DNA of 62,447 bases, from NCBI RefSeq assembly GCF_001667015.1, contig NZ_LZIS01000226.1:1-62447 (forward strand), given 5' to 3'. This DNA comes from Mycobacterium sp. E3198 (GTDB lineage Bacteria; Actinomycetota; Actinomycetes; Mycobacteriales; Mycobacteriaceae). Made by a program: the position numbers and the translations under genes. Positions within the stretch are counted from its first letter, which is position 1, and every line of letters starts with the position of its first letter. This document shows, piece after piece, positions 56,226 to 62,447 of the stretch. Below the pieces are notes generated by a model. That model did no database searches, was not told where the DNA came from, and was given only the letters and a program-made list of their open reading frames with translations.

Positions 56226-58080
56226 TGATCCCGTCCCGGTTGCAACCGGCCCCGGCCGGCGGGTTCTGATAGACGACCCGGTGCGACTGGGCGCCGCCCG
56301 CGTCGACGTCGGGTCCCTTGTCCAGCACCCCGGTCCAGCCCAAGGCGCGCAACCGCGGTTCGGCGTCGGTCCAGAACATGCCGGTCAGGTCCGGCATCAG
56401 GAATTGGTTGCCCTTGGACACCTGGATCTCGATCACCGAGTCCACCGGAACCATCTGGCCCTTGGGCGGATTCGTGCCGATCACCTCACCGGCGGGTCGG
56501 GGGCTGTCCACCGAGGTCTGGCTGAACTTGGTGAACCCATAGACGGTCAGGTTCTTCTGCGCGACGTCGACGGTCTGGCCCGCGACGTCGGGAACCTGCT
56601 TAGTTTCCGGTCCGGAGCCGACGATGACCGTGATCACGTTCGTGATCGCCGACGTCTGGTTGGCCGGCGGGTTGGTCCCGATGACCTTGCCCAGCAGCTC
56701 GGGGCTCGACGGTGAGTTCGCCTGCTTGAACTTGCTGAATCCGGCCGCTTTGAGCTTGCTGACCGCATCGGCGTAGCTCAGGGAGGACACGTCGGGCAGT
56801 TCACGTTGCTCCGGTCCGGTGGAGACGTTGATGGTGATCTCGTCGCCGGCGCTCACCGACGCATTGGCGCCCGGGTCGGTGCTGATGACGTGATCCGGCG
56901 GAACCGTGGAGTCCGGCTTCTGCAGCGTCCGGGTCTTGAAGCCCCGGTTCTGCAGCGCCGCAATGGCATCGGCGGATACCTGCCCGCGCATGTCGGGCAC
57001 GGTGACGTCGCGGGTGCTGCCACCGAACGTGTTGAACGCGATGACGACCACGATCGTCAGCACCGCCAGCGCGGCGACCGCGACAACCCACCGGCCGATG
57101 GAACCGCCGGGGGCACCGTCGCGGTCGGTGTCGTCGAGGGCCTGGCGCGGCAGCGGGTCGGTGCGCGGGCCGTGGCCTGCCGCGGATGACAGATACGAAC
57201 TGCGCTCGGCGTCGGTCAGCACCTTGGGCGCCTCGGGCGGCTCCCCGTTGTGCACCCGCACCAGGTCCGCGCGCATCTCCGCCGCGGTCTGGTAGCGGTT
57301 CTCCGGATTCTTGGCCAGCGCCTTGAGCACGACGGCATCCAGGTCCGCGGAGATGCCCTCGTGCCGCTTCGACGGCGGCACGGGGTCCTCGCGGACGTGC
57401 TGGTAGGCCACCGCGACGGGCGAGTCGCCGGTGAAAGGCGCTTCGCCCGTGAGGATTTCGTAGAGGACGCAGCCGAGCGAATACACATCGGAGCGGGCGT
57501 CGACGGAGTCACCGCGCGCCTGTTCGGGTGACAGATACTGAGCGGTCCCGATCACCGCGGCGGTCTGGGTGACGCTGTTGCCGCTGTCGGCGATGGCGCG
57601 GGCGATGCCGAAGTCCATCACCTTGACCGCGTTGGTGGTGCTGATCATGATGTTCGCCGGCTTGACGTCACGGTGGATGATGCCGTTTTGATGGCTGAAG
57701 TTGAGGGCCTGGCAGGCGTCGGCGATGATCTCGATGGCCCGCCGGGGCGCCAGTGGGCCGTCGGTGTGCACGATGTCGCGCAGCGTGACGCCGTCGACGT
57801 ACTCCATCACGATGTAGGGCAGCGGGCCGGTGGGCGTATCCGCCTCGCCGGTGTCGTAGACCGCCACGATGGACGGGTGATTCAGCGCCGCGGCGTTCTG
57901 CGCCTCGCGCCGGAAACGCAGGTAGAAGCTGGGGTCGCGGGCGAGGTCGGCGCGCAGCACCTTGACGGCGACGTCGCGATGCAGGCGCAGGTCGCGGGCC
58001 AGGTGGACCTCGGACATGCCCCCGAAACCGAGGATCTCGCCGAGTTCGTAGCGGCCGGACAGCGGCTCGGGCGCGGTCAT
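56203..58080 (-). CDS. pknB: PknB, transmembrane Ser/Thr protein kinase with PASTA domains
   Basis: 625 residues from the ATG overlapping the pknA stop (ATGA); M. tuberculosis PknB has 626. The kinase domain (about 1-280) has the P-loop GEILGFGGMSEVHLARD, HRDVKPANI, DFGIA and activation loop SVTQTAAVIGTAQY with the two regulatory Thr. A membrane helix (about 330-350) leads to four PASTA repeats that sense muropeptides/lipid II. PknB controls cell-wall growth through CwlM and MurJ, both encoded in this window, and is reversed by PstP, the partial gene at the right edge. Confidence 0.97.
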   Translation of the reverse strand: MTAPEPLSGRYELGEILGFGGMSEVHLARDLRLHRDVAVKVLRADLARDPSFYLRFRREAQNAAALNHPSIVAVYDTGEADTPTGPLPYIVMEYVDGVTLRDIVHTDGPLAPRRAIEIIADACQALNFSHQNGIIHRDVKPANIMISTTNAVKVMDFGIARAIADSGNSVTQTAAVIGTAQYLSPEQARGDSVDARSDVYSLGCVLYEILTGEAPFTGDSPVAVAYQHVREDPVPPSKRHEGISADLDAVVLKALAKNPENRYQTAAEMRADLVRVHNGEPPEAPKVLTDAERSSYLSSAAGHGPRTDPLPRQALDDTDRDGAPGGSIGRWVVAVAALAVLTIVVVIAFNTFGGSTRDVTVPDMRGQVSADAIAALQNRGFKTRTLQKPDSTVPPDHVISTDPGANASVSAGDEITINVSTGPEQRELPDVSSLSYADAVSKLKAAGFSKFKQANSPSSPELLGKVIGTNPPANQTSAITNVITVIVGSGPETKQVPDVAGQTVDVAQKNLTVYGFTKFSQTSVDSPRPAGEVIGTNPPKGQMVPVDSVIEIQVSKGNQFLMPDLTGMFWTDAEPRLRALGWTGVLDKGPDVDAGGAQSHRVVYQNPPAGAGCNRDGIITLKFGQ

Positions 58081-59354
58081 TGCGGCGTTTCGGGCCGGGC
58101 CGGCGGGCTGCGGTGCAGCCCGGACTTGGCGACGCTCCCGCGGTCCGGCCAATCCAGTCGCAGGCTCGGTGCGGACCCACTGGGCGTGCTGCTCGGCGGC
58201 GGCGGCGCCGTCGCGGGCGGGGTCCCGGTGTCGGTGACCGTCGGGGGTTGCTGCTGCTGATCCGTGCGGGAATTGATGACGATGATCACCGCGATCAGGA
58301 TCGCCAGCGCGCCCAGCACGCCCGCCGCCCACAGCAGTGCCCGCTGACCGGACGAGAAGGTGCGCCGGGCCGGGGGCCGCGACCGGCCGGTGGACGGCCC
58401 GGACCGGCGGACCGGGGCGCTGCGGCCCGCGGTGACGGGCGCCCGGGTGTGCGGGCTGGACGGAATGGACGCCGGTGAGGCCCGCCCCGGCGGCGGCGAC
58501 TGGCTCGGCCGCGGGGGCCGGCGCCCGGCCCGCACCGCCGCGACGGCGTCGGCGAACGGTCCCCCGCTGCGGTAGCGCATCTGGGGATTCTTGACGAGGG
58601 TGATCTCGATGAGCTCCCGCACGTTGGGCGGCAGTTCGGCGGGCAGCGGCGGCGGCGGTTCCTTGATGTGCTTCATCGCCACCGTCAACGCGCCGTCACC
58701 GCTGAACGGCCGCTTCCCCGAAACCACCTCGTAGCCAACGACTCCCAGTGAGTAGACGTCGCTGGACGGGGTGGCGTCGTGGCCCAGCGCCTGTTCGGGG
58801 GCGATGTATTGCGCGGTGCCCATCACCATTCCGGTCTGGGTCACCGGCGCGGCGTCGACCGCCTTGGCGATGCCGAAGTCGGTGATCTTCACCTGCCCGG
58901 TGGGAGTGATCAAGATGTTGCCCGGTTTGACGTCGCGGTGGACCAGGCCGGCGGCGTGCGCAACCTGAAGCGCCCGACCGGTCTGCTCGAGCATGTCCAG
59001 CGCGTGCCGCAGCGACAGCCGCCCGGTGCGCTTGAGCACCGAATTCAGCGGTTCGCCGTTGACCAGCTCCATCACCAGGTACGCCGTCCGGCCCTCGCCG
59101 TCCAGCTGGCTCTCGCCGTAGTCGTGGACCTGCGCGATGCCGGGATGGTTCAGCATCGCGGTGGTGCGCGCCTCGGCGCGGAACCGCTCGATGAACTCGG
59201 GGTCCTGGGAGAACTCCTGCTTCAGCACCTTGACCGCGACGCGCCGGCCCAGCCGGCTGTCCACGGCCTCCCACACCTGGCCCATGCCACCGGTGGCGAT
59301 CAGGCGTTGCAGGCGGTATCTGCCTGACAGCGTCACACCAACTCGCGGGCTCAT
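58077..59354 (-). CDS. pknA: PknA, transmembrane Ser/Thr protein kinase
   Basis: 425 residues from ATG 59354, overlapping the pbpA stop. The kinase domain (about 1-280) has the glycine loop LIATGGMGQVWEAVD, AVKVL, HRDVKPGNI and DFGIA, with TQTGMVMGTAQYIAPEQ as activation segment. A Pro/Arg-rich juxtamembrane stretch precedes a membrane helix (ALLWAAGVLGALAILIAVIIVI) and a short extracellular tail without PASTA domains. It regulates division and cell-shape proteins together with PknB. Confidence 0.96.
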   Translation of the reverse strand: MSPRVGVTLSGRYRLQRLIATGGMGQVWEAVDSRLGRRVAVKVLKQEFSQDPEFIERFRAEARTTAMLNHPGIAQVHDYGESQLDGEGRTAYLVMELVNGEPLNSVLKRTGRLSLRHALDMLEQTGRALQVAHAAGLVHRDVKPGNILITPTGQVKITDFGIAKAVDAAPVTQTGMVMGTAQYIAPEQALGHDATPSSDVYSLGVVGYEVVSGKRPFSGDGALTVAMKHIKEPPPPLPAELPPNVRELIEITLVKNPQMRYRSGGPFADAVAAVRAGRRPPRPSQSPPPGRASPASIPSSPHTRAPVTAGRSAPVRRSGPSTGRSRPPARRTFSSGQRALLWAAGVLGALAILIAVIIVINSRTDQQQQPPTVTDTGTPPATAPPPPSSTPSGSAPSLRLDWPDRGSVAKSGLHRSPPARPETPQ

Positions 59355-60829
59355 GGTCCTCCCTGTAGCGCCGCCTCGATCACCGCCCGTCCGATCGGCG
59401 CGGCCAGCGCGCCCCCGGTCGCGGACAGTCGGTCGGCGCCGTTCTCCACCAGCACCGCCACGGCAACCTTCGGCGCCTGCGCGGGCGCGAACGCGATGTA
59501 CCACGCGTGCGGCGGAGTGTGACGCGGGTCGGTGCCATGCTCTGCGGTACCCGTCTTGGATGCAATCTGCACGCCGGGAATCGCCCCTTTCTGCTGTGCG
59601 ACCTTCTCGGCGCCGACCATCAGCTCTGTTAGCTTAGCGGCGACCTGCGGCGACACCGCGCGGCGCTGTTGGTAGGGCGCCGTGGTGCTGATGTTCGAAA
59701 GGTCCGGTCCCTTGAGGCTATCGATCAGGTAGGGCTGCATGGTCACCCCGGCGTTCGCGATGGTCGCGGCGATCTGGGCGTTTTCCAGCGGCGTCAACGC
59801 CACATCCTTTTGACCGATGCTGGACATGCCCAGCGCGGCGGCGTCCGGGATGATCCCGACGGTGGATTCGGCAACCTGCAGCGGAATGACGCTGGGCGTG
59901 GTGTCCAGCCCGAACGAGCGCGCCATGCTGCGCAGCGCGTCGGCGCCGGTCATGATGCCCAGCTGGACGAAGGCGGTGTTGCAGGACAGGGCGAACGCCT
60001 GGCGCAGCGACACCGTCGGCTCGTTGCCGCACGGCGTGCCGCCGTAGTTCTCCAGCGTGGCGGTGCTGCCCGGCAGCGGAATGGTGGCAGCAGCCGTCAG
60101 TTGCTCGGTTTCGGTGGCGCCGGCCTGCAGCGCCGCAGCGGTGGTGACCACCTTGAACGTGGAACCCGGCGGGTAGGTCTCCGAGATCGCGCGGTTCGTC
60201 AGCGGGCTGTCCGTGTCGTCGCGCAACCGCTGCCAGGCCTGCGCCTGCACCTCGGGATCGTGCGACGCCAGCAGGTTGGGGTCGTAGGAGGGCGACGACA
60301 CCATGGCCAGGATCTTGCCGGTGGACGGCTCCAGGGCGACGACGGCTCCCTTGCACGGCGGTCCGCCGCAGCCCTGCTGCATCGCGTCCCAGCCGGCCTG
60401 TTGGACCCGCGGGACGATCGTCGTGTCGACGTTGCCGCCGCGCGGATCGCGGCCGGTGAAGAAGTCGGCCAGCCGGCGTCCGAACAGGCGCTCGTCGGAC
60501 CCGTTCAACAACGGGTCCTCGGCCCGTTCCAGGCCGGCGCTCGAATAGCGCAGCGAGTAGAAGCCGGTGATCGGCGCGTACACCGCCGGATTGGGATAGA
60601 CGCGCAGGAACCGGAAGCGGCTGTCGGTGGCCACGGAGTAGGCCAACAGCTGGCCGCCGGCGACGATCTGGCCGCGCTGGCGCGAATACTCGTCGAGCAG
60701 CACCCGCTGGTTGCGTGGGTCGGCCCGCAGGCCGTCGGCGGCGAAGACCTGCGTCATCGTGGCGTTGAGCAACAGCAGCACCACCAACGCCATCACGGTC
60801 ACCGAGATCCGGCGGAGAGAGGCGTTCAT
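59351..60829 (-). CDS. pbpA: PbpA, class B penicillin-binding transpeptidase
   Basis: 492 residues. An N-terminal membrane anchor (VTVMALVVLLLLNATMTQVF) is followed by a PBP dimerisation domain and a transpeptidase domain with SxxK as STFK (Ser about 222), SxN as SCN and KTG in SKTGTAEHG. It cross-links peptidoglycan and pairs with RodA encoded just upstream (4-base overlap). In M. tuberculosis it affects septation and is regulated by the linked kinases. Confidence 0.95.
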   Translation of the reverse strand: MNASLRRISVTVMALVVLLLLNATMTQVFAADGLRADPRNQRVLLDEYSRQRGQIVAGGQLLAYSVATDSRFRFLRVYPNPAVYAPITGFYSLRYSSAGLERAEDPLLNGSDERLFGRRLADFFTGRDPRGGNVDTTIVPRVQQAGWDAMQQGCGGPPCKGAVVALEPSTGKILAMVSSPSYDPNLLASHDPEVQAQAWQRLRDDTDSPLTNRAISETYPPGSTFKVVTTAAALQAGATETEQLTAAATIPLPGSTATLENYGGTPCGNEPTVSLRQAFALSCNTAFVQLGIMTGADALRSMARSFGLDTTPSVIPLQVAESTVGIIPDAAALGMSSIGQKDVALTPLENAQIAATIANAGVTMQPYLIDSLKGPDLSNISTTAPYQQRRAVSPQVAAKLTELMVGAEKVAQQKGAIPGVQIASKTGTAEHGTDPRHTPPHAWYIAFAPAQAPKVAVAVLVENGADRLSATGGALAAPIGRAVIEAALQGGP

Positions 60830-62235
60830 ACCCGCTCGATCACCTCGGTGCTGGCCGCCGCGATCGGCGACGTGTTACGCGCGCGGGTGCGCAGGGGACG
60901 ACGGGCGCTGTGCGAGATGCGCGCCAAGATCCCCAACAGGATGTAGTTCGCCAGCAGTGACGAACCCCCGTACGACATCCACGGGGTGGTCAGGCCGGTC
61001 AGCGGGATCAGGCGCGTCACGCCGCCGACGACGATGAACAGCTGCAGTGCCAGGGTCGACGCCAAACCCGCCGCCAGCAGCTTGCCGAAGCTTTCCCGCG
61101 TCGCGATCGCCGTGCGCAGACCGCGCACGATGACGATCGTGTACAGCATCAGAAGGGCCGCCAGGCCCACTAATCCCAGTTCTTCGCCGAACGCGGCGAT
61201 GATGAAATCGGTCGACGCCGCCGGCACGGTGTCGGGCTGGCCGTTGCCGAGCCCGGTGCCGAAAATGCCGCCGGTCGCAAAGCTGAACATCGACTGCACC
61301 AGTTGGTAGCCGCTGCCGTCGGGGTCGGAGAACGGGTCCCACCACATCTGCACCCGAACCCGCACGTGGTCGAAAAGGAAGAACGCCGCAACGCTTCCCG
61401 CGACGAACAGCACCAGGCCGATGACGACCCAACTGAACCGCTGGGTGGCGAGGTAGAGCACCACCAGGAACGACGCGTACAGCAACAGCGACGTGCCGAG
61501 GTCCTTCTCGAAGACCATCACGCCGACCGAGATCACCCACGCCGCCAACAGCGGCGCGAGATCGCGGGGGCGGGGCAGGGTCATGCCCATGAAATGCTTG
61601 CCGACGCTGGTGAACAGGCCGCGCTTGGCGATCAGCACCGCCGAGAAGAAGATCAGCAGCAGGATCTTGGAAAACTCGGCCGGCTGAATTGAGAAGCCCG
61701 GGAAGCGAATCCAGATCTTCGCGCCGTTCTGCTCGGACATGGATGCCGGCAGCACCGCGGGGATGGCCAAGAAGACCAGCCCCGCGATCCCGAAGATGTA
61801 GCCATAGCGGGCCAGTTGTCGATGGTCTTTCAAAAACGTGACGACCAACGCGAACGCGGCCACCCCCACCACGGTCCACAGCATCTGCTGCGTCGCGCTG
61901 GGATGACGGTGGCCGCTCAACTCGTTGTCGACGAGGTCGAGCCGATGGATCATCACCAGACCAAGGCCGTTGAGCAGAGCGACAATTGGCAGCAGCAGGG
62001 GGTCCGTGTAGGGGGCGAATCGTCTGATCGCCAAGTGCGCGCCGCCGAATATCACCAGAAAGACCAGCCCGTAGCTGACCAGGTTCCAGCGCAGTCCGCG
62101 GTCCTGATTGGCCTGCACGATCAGCAACGCGGCGACGGTGATCAGTGCGGCGAAGCACAACAACAGCAGTTCGGCGTTGCGCCGAGTGGGCAGTGGAGGA
62201 GTGACTGCGACCGGCGGCTGGACTTGTGTGGTCAT
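60826..62235 (-). CDS. rodA: RodA, SEDS-family peptidoglycan glycosyltransferase
   Basis: 469 residues from ATG 62235 (MTTQVQPPVAVTPPLPTRRN), overlapping the pstP stop (ATGA); a 5-residue longer start at 62250 is not supported. Multi-spanning membrane protein with SEDS signatures FSIQPAEFSKILLLIFFSAVL, GVMVFEKDLGTSLLL and the C-terminal RLIPLTGLTTPWMSYGGSSLLANY. It polymerises lipid II during cell growth, with PbpA as transpeptidase partner. Confidence 0.95.
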   Translation of the reverse strand: MTTQVQPPVAVTPPLPTRRNAELLLLCFAALITVAALLIVQANQDRGLRWNLVSYGLVFLVIFGGAHLAIRRFAPYTDPLLLPIVALLNGLGLVMIHRLDLVDNELSGHRHPSATQQMLWTVVGVAAFALVVTFLKDHRQLARYGYIFGIAGLVFLAIPAVLPASMSEQNGAKIWIRFPGFSIQPAEFSKILLLIFFSAVLIAKRGLFTSVGKHFMGMTLPRPRDLAPLLAAWVISVGVMVFEKDLGTSLLLYASFLVVLYLATQRFSWVVIGLVLFVAGSVAAFFLFDHVRVRVQMWWDPFSDPDGSGYQLVQSMFSFATGGIFGTGLGNGQPDTVPAASTDFIIAAFGEELGLVGLAALLMLYTIVIVRGLRTAIATRESFGKLLAAGLASTLALQLFIVVGGVTRLIPLTGLTTPWMSYGGSSLLANYILLGILARISHSARRPLRTRARNTSPIAAASTEVIERV

Positions 62236-62447
62236 GCCACCGCCCGGCAATCGATGCCCGGCTTTGGTGGTGGTGGCGGGAGCGCGGTCACCGTCTGCGT
62301 GGTCGTGGGCGACGTGGTCGCGGGCGCGGTCGGCGCGGTGCTTGTGGGACTGCTGGTCGGGCTGGCGCTGCTGGTCGGCGTGGAACTCGAAGAGGTAGGG
62401 GGCGCACTGACATTCGGTTCGGTGGTGGCGGGCGGGGAGGTGGCTTG
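62232..62447 (-). CDS. pstP: PstP, PP2C-type phosphoprotein phosphatase (C-terminal tail only)
   Basis: Only the last 71 codons are in the window. They translate to a Thr/Ser/Pro/Ala-rich extracellular tail ending KPGIDCRAVA, which matches the C-terminus of mycobacterial PstP by position and my recollection of its end. The catalytic phosphatase domain and membrane helix lie beyond the right edge. PstP removes phosphates placed by PknA and PknB. The stop overlaps rodA. Confidence 0.8.
   Translation of the reverse strand, partial: QATSPPATTEPNVSAPPTSSSSTPTSSASPTSSPTSTAPTAPATTSPTTTQTVTALPPPPPKPGIDCRAVA

Overview
The window is a chromosomal segment of a slow-growing Mycobacterium, read across the replication origin. 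High GC content, mycobacterial gene order, PE/PPE and ESX genes and the origin consensus all point there. Gene content and order follow the Mycobacterium tuberculosis chromosome from eccD2 (Rv3887c) through dnaA (Rv0001) to pstP (Rv0018c), with three clear departures: an intein in gyrA, a different cassette where cpnT-esxF-esxE normally sits, and a TetR/P450 insertion beside the ileT-alaT tRNA genes. It is not M. tuberculosis itself, whose gyrA has no intein. I cannot name the species from sequence alone.

Region 1 (1-16.5 kb, minus strand) is most of an ESX-2 type VII secretion locus. In transcription order it holds a small membrane protein, a large WXG-like/Pro-Ala-rich protein, a Pro/Gly-rich putative substrate, a YbaB-like small protein, a lytic-transglycosylase-like protein, eccB2, eccC2, PE36, PPE69, esxD, esxC, espG2, a MinD-like ATPase and eccD2 (cut by the window edge). 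mycP2, eccE2 and eccA2 would lie beyond the left edge. Region 2 (16.5-19.3 kb, minus) carries a DUF1023-type alpha/beta hydrolase with a DUF2563-type partner in the cpnT position, then a protein made of repeated DxDxDG calcium-loop motifs.

Region 3 (19.3-32.6 kb) has pcnA facing a plus-strand run: mutT4, a large exported protein, murJ fused to a pseudokinase, sigM-rsmA, trxB2-trxC, cwlM, then a minus-strand GNAT protein. Region 4 (32.9-38.3 kb, minus) is the conserved origin-proximal cluster parB-parA-rsmG-jag-yidC-yidD-rnpA-rpmH, with three perfect parS sites. Region 5 (38.3-50.1 kb, plus) is the dnaA-oriC-dnaN-recF-dciA-gyrB-gyrA-Rv0007 block, with DnaA boxes on both sides of dnaA.

Region 6 (50.2-62.4 kb) has tRNA-Ile and tRNA-Ala, the inserted small protein/TetR/P450 genes, an Rv0008c homologue, ppiA, an Rv0010c homologue, crgA, an Rv0012 homologue, trpG, and the growth-control operon pstP-rodA-pbpA-pknA-pknB on the minus strand. 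Functionally the window joins replication and segregation (DnaA, DnaN, DciA, gyrase, ParAB/parS) to control of cell-wall synthesis: PknB and PknA are the kinases, CwlM and MurJ are known kinase targets, and RodA, PbpA and CrgA are wall or division proteins. No insertion sequence, phage or CRISPR array was seen.
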